Assembly (NCBI GenBank): GCA_964030785.1
Contig: OZ034968.1
Coordinates: forward strand, 50,227,230 to 50,291,229
Reading direction: 5' to 3'
From: Siderastrea siderea
Lineage: Eukaryota; Cnidaria; Anthozoa; Scleractinia; Rhizangiidae
Length of the DNA: 64,000 nucleotides
The notes beneath the pieces are model-generated. The model was not told the origin of the DNA. It did no database searches and saw only the letters and a program-made list of their open reading frames with translations. Position 1 is the stretch's first letter. Each line of letters starts with the position of its first letter. Made by a program: the position numbers and the translations under genes. Positions 47,458-59,814 of the stretch are shown piece by piece.

Positions 47458-49244
47458 AAGGAAGTGCACAAGTTGCACAGGAATGTACAACTCCACTTCC
47501 CTGGCTTTTAAGTTTAAATGCAGTAATTTCAAAATGCCACGCATTTACACAAGTAAGTCTCGAACTGGTGACACACTTACAACGCAAAATTCCATTTTCA
47601 CTCACCTCAGCAAGTTCAAACATTACACCATAGAAGAATATTATGCAATCACAACCGGAAATCGAATTGTCACAAACACAAGCACAACATATTATTTTCC
47701 CTAAACTATACCCGCCTCAATGACATTAATTTAAAAACGATATCACTATCATAATCTTTACTTCACTGGTTCACAAAACAAACCAGCATCAGTGCAAATG
47801 CAAATTGAGCGGATCCGTTCGGATAGTTCGCAGTTGTTTTTTAGATGTTACTACTATTTTGCTTCCGCTGTCTTTGTTGTTCAGTGTATATTAGTGGGTT
47901 ATCAGGAGCAGGATGTGGTTGCATGATAGAGGGCGTCACCATTAAATGGGTAAAAGGCAGCTCAAACTTAAAGAATAACGGGCGGGAGACCACAATTGAC
48001 GGGTTTAGAAAAATTTGAAAAGAAACATGCTATCATAAGTCTGGGAAATCGTGTTTTTTTTTTCGTGATAACAGAATGAATGTAGAATTAAGAATACTTA
48101 GTACATAATTAAAGAGAAACAGACATTGGGCTAGTTTTTGCGTGTATATAAGTTGTTTGTGTATATGCGTTTATTTAAAAACTTCAGATTGACAATTATA
48201 CTTTCGTGTCAGAAATCATGCCAACAATGCACCTATGTAAACATTCTACTAATTGAATTGTGAAAATCAAATTTAAATAGCTTTTCGTGCCAGGGAAAGC
48301 TCATGCACGATTTAGATCGTTCTAAAAGGCCAAGCGAAAGAAAACACAAAACATTCTGCAACTAAATGAGAAGGATTTCACGAATCCTTCTGGTGATCAT
48401 CAATGAACAAACGTCATTTGCCATGGGAAGTTCAGAATAACGAGTTAAATCATCAGATCAATGTCATAACCACGAATACATTCAACTGTGGGAACTACGA
48501 AATTAAACTGACATGAACTACAGAAACCAAAAACACTTCAGTAACGGCCGATTCTGGAGAGCTCAATAACGGGAAAGAGTCAGGACTCTTCTGGCAATGA
48601 TGCATGGAATATTTAATTAAATGCGCGTACGGGGGAAATCCTGACTAGCCGATAATTTCGAGCAACATATGTATGTAAGCTCAAGTAAACCGCATGAAAC
48701 TCAAACTGAAAGCTGTAAATAAAGCCTTGAACATCTGTAAGATGTGGATGATTTTTGGTAGTTTATAACTTAAACCCGTAACAGATGAAAACATATACAC
48801 AATCACCTTTCTCGTGGACTTTATTTATTAATTACGACCAATTATCTCCCGCAGTCAACTTATGCATAAAGACATGTTTGCACTTGTTGATCAGAAACAT
48901 CAACACACAAAGACTTCTTTGCAATCTTTTCGACAGCAACTAAACTTAACAACCAATTTCTTTCCTCGTCCAGCTGTTCCTAACCCGCTGGCGAGTGCCA
49001 ACCTAAACTGAAGACCCATGAGTCATAACACGCACCTGAGTAAACATTTCCTTCCGATTCCTTCCTGTGCTATCTTTGCAAATCAAAATCTACGGTATTT
49101 TCGAGGATCCAAACACTCCGATTAATTCTTCATCCACAGAGACAGCGCAAAACTTGGTTAAGAACCCGTCAAAACTTGCCTATTTATACACTTCGAAGGA
49201 TTCTACTTTGAATGGCTTTGTGGGCTTGTTGCCAAAGAGTTAAC

Positions 49245-49937
49245 ACAACTCCACACGACGCCAGGACAGCCCCAATAGTTCTCAGTTGCTATAGCAACTG
49301 CAAACTAAAAAGGGCCCCGAATGGGTCCACATGTCTGCTGCTTCAACACTGATCAATATGGCAAAGACGTTCAAGGTAAACTAAATGTGGTTTTTGTGGT
49401 AAGAGTGACGAAAATGTTTGGAAATGTAGAAAACGATTAGGAATAGAAAGTGTGATGGAAATGGTGGTATGAATTTGTTACAAGTATAATTTCTGCATAA
49501 CATGATGATGTAGAATGCACTGAAATAAACTGAACAAAACTTTATTTGCTGTAATATTGAATCATCAGGTTAGATTCCCCGGTGGTCCAATTAATACAAC
49601 TGTGTCATGTTTTTGGACAGAGGGATTATCGTAGAGCACTACGCTCCTACGCTCATTACGTTAGGTTTTATTATATTGCATGCTATGTTATCTGCACCAG
49701 GCCAACCAATCCTAATTGATTTAGCAATTGCACAGTTGCCATGGTAACTCATTTCTGACCAATGGAAGTCCAACGGTTCAAAATAATTTGTTAGCGTACA
49801 ATGACACATTCCTTTTGCTACATTTATTTTAACAACTTTTATTGACAAAGGTACAAGTGCCGTTCATGATGCCATGTTTTTTGTCCTTCGGTGTACATCT
49901 GAACGGGCCTTTACACAATACTGTCATGTATAATTTC
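49245..49937. other. Intronic DNA, nothing recognised
   Basis: No supported gene or repeat between the 4.1 kb foldback and the next MITE. Confidence 0.4.
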
Positions 49938-49941
49938 TTAA

Positions 49942-50214
49942 AGGGACTATGTCACCCCAGGTGCATGCGCAGGTTGATAATAACAACTTTGAAATCGTTA
50001 GCCCAACTTTTTCAAATACCGTCAGAGAGTTCAGGAGGCTGTTATATCGCATTGGATGTAAATGTAAAGGTATATCGACTGATTTTGAAAAATTGTCTAT
50101 TCTACAGAAAGTGATTCTGTTTGTAGAAATCAAACAAATCTACGCAGGAATACTCCTCTTAGAAAGCGACCAACCGGACTGGAAAGCGCATGTGCCCCAG
50201 CTGACATAGTCCCT
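49942..50214. mobile_element. 273 bp TTAA MITE, AGGGACTATGTCA termini
   Basis: Inverted ends AGGGACTATGTCACCCCAGG and TGACATAGTCCCT (preceded by GCCCCAGC) are flanked by TTAA at 49938-49941 and 50215-50218. Confidence 0.85.
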
Positions 50215-50446
50215 TTAATGCACTTATAAGCCAAAGAGTCTAAAAAAAGGCCTTTGTTTACCCTCGGCAAGTGATTATAGCAAAGTGCTGGTGGCATTAG
50301 CTGAAGACTCTACAAAACTACGAAAACCGCTATCCAAATGCGAGTGTCCAAAATGCAAGACAGGCTGAGTTTTTAAAGGTAAACCTCAGCCTACATCATT
50401 TCAGTGTGCACACGTACTTAAGTCTGTGCACTACCACTGACAATTG

Positions 50447-52120
50447 CAGGGTGTCAAGTGTGTCCTATAATCCTATAAAATCCTGTATTTTTGCCGTTGT
50501 CCTATACAATCCTATAATTCTGCAAAATGTCCTAAAAAATCCAATAGTTTGAGCATTAGCACTTAAAGCTAAGGAAAGAAGTCATTTGAAGAAATATTAG
50601 TTCTTATGTAAGCTACTGAAACTGACAGAAATGAACCTTTTGGCATCTGGGAAATAAGTGGAAGTCATGCATCCTTGAGACAGGGTCTTCTCTTGTCCTC
50701 CTTGGACAAGGGGGCCTTGGAATGAGTTGTTTGCATCTGTGATATTGAGCAAGTGTCATGGAAGTACTCACATGATGGTACTCATCATGTACTTACATGA
50801 TGTGGACGTTAAAAAACCAGATGAGAAAACCAGAGTGGATCATTACTGGAGAGACGTGTTCAAGCTCAAGACATCTAATGGAAACACCAAGTATCCACAT
50901 CTGACAAACGTTGTAAAAGCTGCTTTAGTGCTTCCACATGGAAATGCAGATGTAGAGAGAGGCGTTTCTGTGAATAATAGAGTAGTGATTGCTGAAAGGA
51001 ACAAACTAGGTGAAGATACAATCAGTGGATTGAGAGCAACGAAAGCCATGGTAAAGTTTTCAGATCCTCAACATCAAAAGCCAGAGAATATCCCAATTAA
51101 CAGTAAAATCCTTTCTGCTGCCAGATCAGCATATTCTGTCTACCAAAGAAAGCTTGAGGACGGTAAAAAAGAAGAAGAAAGGGAGAGAAAGGCAAAAGAA
51201 GCGGAGAGAGCTGGAGCTGGTAGAAGAAAGCAGGAAATCGAGGCAATGAACGCAAAAAAACCCACTCCTCTTGCAAGAGAAACCTTAAGTGAGCAAGAAA
51301 GTAGCATTAGAGACAAACTTTCTGGTGTTGGGCAACTCCTCAAAGACGGAAATGTAAAGCTAAAGGACTCAATCAACAAGAATGACAAGGCAAGGATTAG
51401 CGCTGCACAACTCATGATAGGCACCGCCACAATGCAGACAGAGAAACTCACCAATGAGTTGGCTGAGGTTTGAGGCTTGCGGCTCCACAGAGATGTGGAG
51501 ATTTGGAAACGTAAGCTTGACAGAAGTTTAGAAGAGCCCTCTGAGAAAGAAACCAGACACGATTCCCTGTCCAAGAAATTCAGTGACATTTCTAAGTCTC
51601 CAAAGAAGAAGAAGAAGAAGAGAAAGCATAAAAATGACAAGAACTAACTAACAAGCTAGAGTCCATTTTCAGAAGTGACAAGTGGCAATGTCCAGCTAAG
51701 GTTTCTCACTTCAAAAGTGCCAAAAAACAAAATACATTGAAACAAAAGACAAAAAGTATTCAGCAACTTCACATTCATGTTCCTTTATCCTTTACATTTT
51801 TCGTGATCAGACTGCATAGCATGTATACTGCAGATATGCATTTCTACTTCAATACAGTACTAGTAGACAAGGGCAAAGTAAACGTGTTTGTAACAGCAAA
51901 GTCTATCTGACTGTCTGCATTTTAGGTTACATTTTCAGTTTTTCCCTTTTTTCCATGCTACAGATACTGAAAATTAAATCAGCTCTTGGAAAATAGTGAA
52001 ATAGTTGGATAAACTGGACAAGTGAGCTGTTACTCAGGTTGTTCCTTTGTCCTATATAGCTATATTTTCAGTGTTTTGGTTAAATTTGTCCTATAAAATT
52101 TGCACCCAAAAGCACTTGGC
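50447..52120 (+). mobile_element. Internally deleted hAT element
   Basis: The left end CAGGGTGTCAAGTGTGTCC and the right end, complement of GGTTGCCAAGTGCTTTTGGG, are imperfect inverted repeats with adjacent TCCTATAA motifs. The only coding part is the transposase C-terminus on the plus strand. No clear 8 bp duplication was seen. Confidence 0.6.
50727..51473 (+). pseudogene. hAT transposase C-terminal fragment with charged tail
   Basis: Open for 248 codons (likely start at the ATG at 50727, though the protein is truncated at its N-terminus). VDHYWRDVFKLKTSNGNTKY and YPHLTNVVKAALVLPHGNAD-VERG form the hATC dimerisation region. A long Lys/Glu-rich coiled-coil-like tail follows (KKEEERERKAKEAERA). 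After the TGA at 51471-51473 the same frame continues to about 51648 with a Lys-rich end (SPKKKKKKRKHKN), so the stop is probably a late lesion. The catalytic core is absent, so this is a remnant. Confidence 0.75.
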
Positions 52121-52424
52121 AACCACCATTTTTCTTAATTTCTGTTAGAAATATACACACGGTACATGTATTGAGAGTATTTTATTTAATGCTTTAATAT
52201 TTCATTTATCGGTAATACTACTTCTACACAACAACTAAACCTCCATCAACTTAGTCATCGCCTTTAAAAAACATCATTATACTTGTCATTGTTCCCAATG
52301 TCTATGCTATATCTACTTCGATTTGCAGCTTCATATGTTTACTTTTCTCGGATATCAGCACAATCTACGCATGTGCAGCTGTATAACCGAAAGACTTTAC
52401 TCAGGTTCTACAACTTAGTTATGT

Positions 52425-52685
52425 TTTACGCCTGTGGACGATTATACGCACTACGTTTGCACTACTCACTTTGCTTTTACACCACTGGACGATTCTACGC
52501 ATCTACGATGCTACTATATGCCAACTGTCAGTTTTGTTTTATACCACTGTACGTTTCTACACATCTGCGTTTCTTCGACTCACTTTCCTTTTACATGACT
52601 GGACAATTGCTACTATACGCCGACTGTCAGTTTTGTTTTACACCACTGTACGTTTTTACGGATCTACGGTTCTAGGACATACTCA
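52425..52685. repeat. ~99 bp tandem repeat
   Basis: CTGTCAGTTTTGTTTTA-ACCACTGTACGTTT-TAC recurs at 52525 and 52624 (99 bp apart), with a more diverged unit upstream (GGACGATTCTACGCATCTACG). Reading frames here reflect the repeat. Confidence 0.7.
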
Positions 52686-54607
52686 GGAACCACTGTAACA
52701 CATATGTAGAAGGCTTCAAAACTCCTTTGGAAGCTGTCCAAGGCCGAATTATGCATGCCTCATTTTCAGTTGACGACATTGGGACTTGCCTTCTCTTTGG
52801 GAAACAACACTACATTCCATTCTCAAGGAATTATATCACCCAATGAAATAAAATTAGCAAAATACTTGAAATTTTATTTTCTGCCTTCTTAGATTGTTTC
52901 AGAGCTTTTTAAAGGCATATCTGTGTAGTAAGCTAACACAGGTTGAGCTGTTCGACGATTTCAGCTGAAAGCTTAGGCCAGAGAAAATTTTACGAAACAG
53001 AATCCTATCCACCGAATTTCCGAGCTGCTGATGGCTCTCTGAAAATGCTAGCTGACCTTATTTTGCACTCTAAACGACATAATCTTCTGTCCAAAAACAA
53101 TAGGAACTAATAAGTCCTTTTGTTACCAAAGTCTTAGGTGATGTTTCGCCAAAGAAATCTCTAGTTTTCACTGCAATTAAATCGAATATCTCAGGAGATT
53201 TTAGGACTTCCGAACAGATATTGCCCGAAATGAACCGTTGGGTGCCCCTGTATTGTGCTCTTCAGCCCTCCAATTACCCCTTTATTTGCAATCAATTCTC
53301 CTTTAAGGATTTCACATTTCGTTTTCATATTTTAAATCACGTATTTTGATCCGTATAATGTCCAAAAACCCCCTTGAAAATTGTTATGTACGATAGAGAG
53401 TGGTGACCGGTCGCCATTTTTCAAAAGCACGTAATTTTGGGGGTCCCCTAAAACCTCCAATTATAAGTGTAGTGGATGAATTGCGATAACCTGTCCTTGT
53501 CTCCAAGAACAAGAAATTCTGAAGAATTTACAGGCAGCCGATAGTCTCTCCCCCCGCCTCCCCATTTCCTCAGGAAAACCAAAAATTTAGTAGTTGGTTT
53601 CCAGTGCCCTGGTATGGACAATTTGCATTTCCCGTATGTAAGGAATTAAGTAATCACTAGCCTGTGTAAACGCTGACCCTTACCAAACCAAATGTCCTCA
53701 AAAACAGCGACATAAAGATTTAAACGCTAACCTTTACTTAATTTCCATATGCAGCAATACTCAAAACAATGGAATTAGACTCCTCACTAGCATTAATTTT
53801 TTCGTAGCCACCACTACTTGAGAAAGAGAAGTAAAACAGACTTTTAACGTTGGCCTTCGGGTGACCTACTTGGCACAATTAGCCCTTCGTGTACTGTCAC
53901 GATCTGCCACCGTATTCCCTTTAAACTCATGATTTAACACGTCTGCAGCAATTGTAATGTAGTTGATCAATAAATTCCCTGAAATTTTCTGCGATCATAA
54001 ATGGAAAATTTATAACAGCAATACCATTCAATTCTCATTCAGTAAGCCTTATGTGCAGTTGTCTCTGTTGGCCGCACGACAACAAGAGGACTGAGTTCCA
54101 GTGACGGACAACGACGACGACGAACGACGAAAGGAATGCAAAAGGCATGCAACTTCCATTTTATGGGTAGGCACAACGTGTATATATGCACGACGGCCGC
54201 CTAACAATTTTAGGCACCTATGATGAGCCGACTCGTGAGTGCAAATTCACAGATGTATGCTCCGGAAAGAGCTACTTGACTTTCAATTGCCTGTGACCCT
54301 TGTGCACTAATGCTTTTATCTCTCAAAGCATTTAGAATCTGTTTGTCAAAACCCGGAATCAATAATGTAATCTAAGTTTTTTGTTTCGTTTGTATTTGTC
54401 TTGGAATGTTATTTTTTGTTTGTAACGAAAAGAATAAGAAGAAGATCAACTTTCTCAAGCAGTGGATTTTGTGATGTTACATTCAAACTCTTTAGGCGGC
54501 GCGACGTGCATAGGCACGTCCGGCCGACTCATAAAATGCAACGCGCATTCCTGGTTTCTCGTACGTCGGTTCACTGAGTCTCGGTGCTGCCTCTAAACAA
54601 TCAGGCT
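52686..54607. other. Intronic DNA, nothing recognised
   Basis: About 1.9 kb without a gene. Small inverted GC-rich motifs (GCACGACGGCCGCC near 54188, GGCGGCGCGACGTGCATAGG at 54496) may be ends of a small element. Confidence 0.35.
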
Positions 54608-54613
54608 TGTTAT

Positions 54614-54993
54614 TATGGAGGCCTGTTCTGGTCAAAATTGTAGTAATAAAGTTGCCCCACAAGTCAGTTTTTTCAGTCACTGTTTTACTATTTATGAGCT
54701 TGTTGTGTATTTTCATCAGCAGTACAAATTTCTTTTTTGAGGTCGTTGCTCATTTTTTTTAGCAGCATGAATTATTTTAATTTAGTCTGGTTAAATTTTT
54801 TGTATATTGTACGAATGAATTTTTTCACTCGTACTGCAAATTATTTTTGACTGGTACTGCGAATTATTTTTTACTTGTGGTACTGAGAATTATTTTTTCA
54901 TTAGCGCTGACAATTATTTTTCATGGTATCGTGAATTTATTTTTTGGCCTACAATACATTGCGGGCTTGCGATTGAGGGGGACTGGCTCGAGT
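54614..54993 (+). repeat. Left 380 bp terminal inverted repeat with subterminal array
   Basis: Matches the complement of 59815-60193. At 54825-54945 it holds about five copies of a ~25-30 bp unit, GTACTG(C/A)GAATTATTTTTT-ACT. The innermost part, GCTTGCGATTGAGGGGGACTGGCTCGAGT, lies about 55 bp before the transposase ATG and may include its promoter. Confidence 0.85.
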
Positions 54994-55047
54994 GTTTTGA
55001 CTTTTTAGGTGGCCATTTTGAAACTTGTGCGAGTGCTATCCAAAAGA

Positions 55048-56434
55048 ATGCCAAGGCGAAACATTGTCAGAGAAAGAAACGAAAGAGGTTTTCATCTTTT
55101 CTTACAAAATCTGAAAGGAGTCGTTAGTCTGTGCACAAGTGATGAGGTTTTCGGGAGCGAGAATTTAATAGAAGAGACTACGCAGGGGCTGCAAGACTCG
55201 TACACAACTCTAACCCTTATTGAGCATGACATGACTTCCCAAATGAACGATCCCCTTCCTGAACATGTGCGTCGTTTGAAGAGCAATGTGCAATCTCTTC
55301 AAAGAGTTCTCGTGTCTTGTGAAACTTCTGCATCAAGTGCAGAGAATTCTGTTTCATTTTATCCTCGACCAAGTCCAAGGATGGAGGGTCAGGGACCTGG
55401 AAGAATCTGATGATGAGTTGGATCAAATCTACAAAGAAATAACGGCAGCTGATACAAATGTCAGTAATGGTGGATTTCTCACACCAAATATTGGTAGGAG
55501 ACGATTTATTGGAGCCTTGAGGAGTAGAGGGTTGCGAGTTCAACGCTGGAGGGTGAGCAACTGTTTACGACGGTTAGACCCTGTAGGCACTGCTTTAAGG
55601 TGGTGGTTGGTAATTTATCGTCGAAAGTGTAATGTTCCAACACCCAACTCGCTGTGGCACTTTGACTCGGCCCACAAGCTTATCTGATGGAAACTTATAG
55701 TCCATGTTTGTATAGATGGATTTTCACGTTTGATTACCCATTGCAGGTGGTGTGACAATAACAAAGCTGAGACTGTATTAAGACTTTTTGAGGAGAGCAC
55801 AAAAACCTATGGGTTGCCATCAAGAGCAAGATGTGATTATGGGATGGAGAATGTTCTTGTTGCCCAGTTCGTGTTGGAAAGAAGAGGCTTAGACAGGGGA
55901 AGTATTATCACAGGATCATCTGTTCACAATTGCCGGGTAGAAAGAGCTCACAGGGATGTTTATGCTGGCATCCTGTGTTTTTATGCAAAGTTTTTTGACG
56001 AAATGTAAAAAACTGGTATTCTTGACCCTTTAAATGAACTGCATCTGTTTTGTCTTCATTACATATACTTACCAAGAATCAATAAATCTCTTGAAGAATT
56101 TGTTGATCAAATGAATCGAAGGCCAGTGCCAACAGAGCATAATATGTCCCCTCTCCAGCTGTGGATGAGTGGTATGCTGCAAAACATAAATTCTCAACAC
56201 ACTGCACTTACTGTAGATGAAATGGAACAGTATGGTGTTGACCCTCATGAATCAGTTACAGTGAGCGATGAAGACTACCAGGTACACATTGATCCACCAA
56301 CCTTTGCACTCACAGAAGAGCAAAGGATGCAACTGCCAGATCCCTTTCAAAATGACCATAATCAAGGTCGGAACAATTACCTTAACAGTGTCGAGCTCAC
56401 GACATTATTCCTTTTCAACGAGGAAGAAACTTAA
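55048..56434 (+). pseudogene. rve/IS3-like DDE transposase (one frameshift, two stops)
   Basis: The start ATG is at 55048 (MPRRNIVRERNERGF). A helical N-terminal region runs to about 55380, where the reading frame shifts. The next frame has IGRRRFIGALRSRGLRVQRW (helix-turn-helix-like) and the integrase core: LWHFDSAHKLI (first Asp, codon 55664-55666), a TGA at 55685-55687, then CIDGFSRLITHC, GLPSRARCDYGMENV (second Asp, 55835-55837) and HNCRVERAHRD (Glu, 55940-55942), 34 residues after the second Asp. A TAA at 56006-56008 is followed in the same frame by RRPVPTEHNMSPLQLW and an acidic tail. The triad is intact, but the gene is interrupted. Confidence 0.85.
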
Positions 56435-57770
56435 GAATAGAAGTCACTGATGGAAAACCCAGTTGATCTGAGCTTTCATATCTGCTTGCAATTTTTAAAA
56501 CTAGGATTTCTGTGTCAAATAATATTTTAAAACTCAGTTTGTTGCTGCTTTATGGAGGAAGGATTCGAACTCAACCTAGATTTTGACCAGACCTTAGAGG
56601 AGGTAAAGTGCATTACCCTAAGTGCATTGAGTCAGGTTATTACAAAACAGTCATTTTGTGACCTTGGGACACTTTGCAAAATTGTATCCCATGATGAACA
56701 GAGGGAGAAGTCAGATGTATGAGTCACAATAAAAAACCTACTTTGAAAGATTAAAAAATCATCTTGTTAACACCCACACCCTCCACCTCCCTGCAAAACA
56801 ACTTGGCTTTTGTACCCATTTTACAGTCACCATTCCATGTTTTCTAATGACAGGTCTGTAGTTCTTCATTCAAAGTCCACTCAATAGCTCCCACTTTTAT
56901 TTTTCATTAACAATAAGAGGGGTAATGACCTGGATAAGTTGTTAAACAGTTGCGTCTTTTATCTTCTTTCTGATTCTTTTGTTTGTTTGTTTGTTTGTTT
57001 TTTTGCCGCAAAAAAACCCCACACCAATGAACTAAAGTAGTGAACACCGTCAGAATATGAGAATTGAAACCATTCGGGAATACATCTTACAGTTCATCAG
57101 CCACAATGCCTATTTCCTGTACTAAGAGTGGGTATTTCTCCCATATAAAGAATTTCCCTGAAAAAAGAGAAAAATGATACTTGGGTTGATAACATAAACA
57201 TTTTATTAAAGGAAAGTAATGACAAAGTTAAGTAACAAATACCAGGTATGAAAGTAAACTTTTGCTACCTCTTCCCATAGCTGTCACTAAAGTATTGAGG
57301 TACATGTATCAATAAGGCTGGAGAAAACACCATTTAGAGATCTCACTTGGGTACATACAAAACTGATGCAAAGCACCATTACTAAAACCAACCAGTTGCA
57401 AAAGCTAAGTTGTTAAAATGGAAACCCAAGAATGAGCAGGAATATCCTAGTTTGAAAACATTTTCTGTCAGTTAACTGAAAACTGTTCAAACTCAACATG
57501 ACCGGATGTCGTCACAAATAATAACATTATCATTGTTTAACATGGCCACTGAAATATTTGTGATTAACATGTTCAATGGACAGTTTTCTTTCAATCTAAC
57601 TTGACTTCAAGGTTCAAGCTGTTACAATGTAAAAACCTTCAAAACAAACTGTCACCTTCTTTCTATAAATTAACTCTTGACAAAGCGTAAGTTTCAATTC
57701 AGACTTGTAATCCTCATTTCTGAAAAGAGCCTTTTGGTAACAAAAAATAATGCTTAACTCTACAATAACA
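56435..57770. other. Spacer between convergent transposon genes
   Basis: No gene recognised. It contains (TTTG)n near 56980-57001. Poly(A) signals of both convergent genes would be expected here. Confidence 0.5.
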
Positions 57771-59742
57771 TTATTGGAATCTCCTATAACTAATTCCAAA
57801 GTATGTGCTACCAAAAGCATAGTCATACAAATTAAAGAGTATGTCATCTGAAGGAAGACTGACTGTGCTGCTTGGAGATGGGAGATGCAATGTATTAGTG
57901 CAAGTGTTTGAAGCTCCCACTGCTGGATACAAATCTGATTTGCGGGGAAATGGAAAACCCCAATGCTGGCTCATCTGCGCCACAAACAAATTGCAAAATG
58001 TGATTAAGGGTCAGGGTGGTTGATCCAGTAACCCTTCTCCCAGAAACAACTTCTTTCATGTATTTGTAAAATGCAGCATATGCTTCTTTTTCATACCTCT
58101 TAGTATTGGAACCCTCCTCTGTAAACTTTGGTTCCAACAAATGGGCAAGATTCCTCACATTGAGTTTGCTAGAAGAGGGCCTGAAAAGGTGTAAAAACAA
58201 AGGAAACTTTGCCATCAGCTGCAGGACTCCAACTTTATGTAAACAATTTCGTAGGTTGACAATGCAGGGGTTATGCTCAGATGAATCATCAATAAGTTCT
58301 CGAAGTTGTTCCTCAGACAGAAAGGTGGGAATTTTCCCATTTTGTAGAACACTTAATCCCATTATTATACCAGATGTATAGTAACGTTCTACAAAGTCCT
58401 CGATGAGTCCACTGTCAAACAATTTTTCTTTGATTTCTTTGAGAACTAACCTGAAAAACTCTTTTCTAGGTCCCCCCGAGTCCTGAGCTCCCTCTCCCAT
58501 AAAATTTACCTCAAGTGGCAGCCTTAAGTTGTCAATTAATGCTATTTCAGCTAATGCATCTTGAAAAACATGGTCCCTATCTGTTATTATAAAGTTGGTC
58601 TTTCCTTTTAGTTCTGTTGAAGGGTCAACTTTGTCCAACTGCCTTCCAACTAAAATGTGTTCTTGTGCTTTCTTTAGGATGGCAACTGGATTTTGAAATC
58701 CCTTACGTTCATCAATAATATTGACAGTAATGTTATCAATGATTCTCAAATAGTCAGCCTCACTGAGAGGCTCTCCATTATCTATAGGCTGTTCCTTAAG
58801 AGCCACAGGTTGCACTACATGTTGTTCTCCATTGCCTCCCTCTTGATCATCTGCAGTTATGGGTGCATGTTGTTCTCCACTATCTCGCTCTTGATCATCT
58901 GCAGATTCGACTGCATGTCCCTGTTCCACTGCACGTTCCTCTTCCTTATGTCTATTTGTGTTTGGCCCTTCACAGTTCATAGATTGCACCTCATCTTGTA
59001 CGATGATGTTCTCTTGATTTACTTCTGACATGAAATCATCCATACTTCTTTGGATACCACTGTCCACCTCATCAGGGTCATCTTCGACCAGTAAACGCAC
59101 ATACACAGCACCTGTAGAGCCAATACTCTTCAGCAAAATGTTTCCATTGATCCTTACCCCTGAAGCCAATGTCGGTTTCACTAGCACTCCAGAGATATTC
59201 TTCACGAATTCGAACTCAATGTCTTTGCATTCCTCTGGAAACTGTGCTTTCACTTTATTGTAAAGGGTTTTTTCATTCCACCCTTTGTCAATTGTAAATT
59301 CACTTATAACACGATTTCTATGCTGGAGACTGACCTTTTCCTGGCGAGTTGTTGGTGTTTTTTCACACTGTAAACCCACAATAATAATGTCTTTGATGGC
59401 AAACTCATTCGATGGATGGCCAACCCTTTGTGTCGAATTAGAGCGGCCTCTGCCGCTCAAAGTAGGAGTAGAACTACGATGAGTTGTTCCTTGCATACTC
59501 GGGAATCTTCGGTGCAGTTCACTTACCAAACTTCCTGAACTTCTAGAAGAAGATCCCGATTCTGATCCTGACGGAAGGGCACTAGAAGCAGAACCAGATG
59601 ATAATGGACTCGAAGTGGAAGAACTTCGCTGATTACTTGCTGCCGCAGAATGAGTGGAGTTCACCAGCTGAGAAATTCGACTGATTTCTGTTATAGCAGT
59701 ATTGGCTATCTCACGTATCTGCCGTTGAACAGATTTATCCAT
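57771..59742 (-). pseudogene. HECT-type E3 ubiquitin ligase, transposon-borne, frameshifted at C-lobe
   Basis: The ATG at 59742 (MDKSVQRQIREIANTAITEI) opens 615 uninterrupted codons to 57895. A Ser-rich N-terminus, a middle domain (VVGLQCEKTPTTRQEKV region) and acidic repeats (ADDQERDSGEQHAPITADDQ) precede a HECT N-lobe: NFMGEGAQDSGGPRKEFFRL, then LQLMAKFPLFLHLFRPSS and LQFVCGADEPALGF. Near 57926-57940 the frame shifts: the C-lobe with the catalytic Cys (ASNTCTNTLHLP, Cys codon 57900-57902) and the end LFNLYDYAFGSTYFG are read only in the neighbouring frame, which runs to 57771. It resembles the G2E3-like HECT proteins that are multicopy in fish and cnidarians. As read, the protein lacks its catalytic Cys. 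Confidence 0.85.
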
Positions 59743-59814
59743 CGCCAAATATTTTCAATACAGTGTTAAAAGATGAAACCACAAAGATGGCGCGAAGAAA
59801 TCGAGCGGGAAGGT

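Larger units (their letters stand above)
45147..49244. mobile_element. 4.1 kb foldback element with 1 kb arms
   Basis: Left arm 45147-46848 (about 1 kb after removing a MITE) and right arm 48237-49244 are inverted copies, matching from GCAACAAGCCCACAAAGCC inward to ATTCAATTAGTAGAATG. The loop is 46849-48236. Both outer ends carry GTTAAC. The arms differ by many substitutions, so it is old. No transposase motif was found. Confidence 0.75.

Noticed and set aside
51140..51640. 166-codon minus-strand frame rich in Ser/Phe/Leu resembling a membrane protein
   Set aside because: It is the antisense shadow of the Lys/Glu-rich hAT tail.
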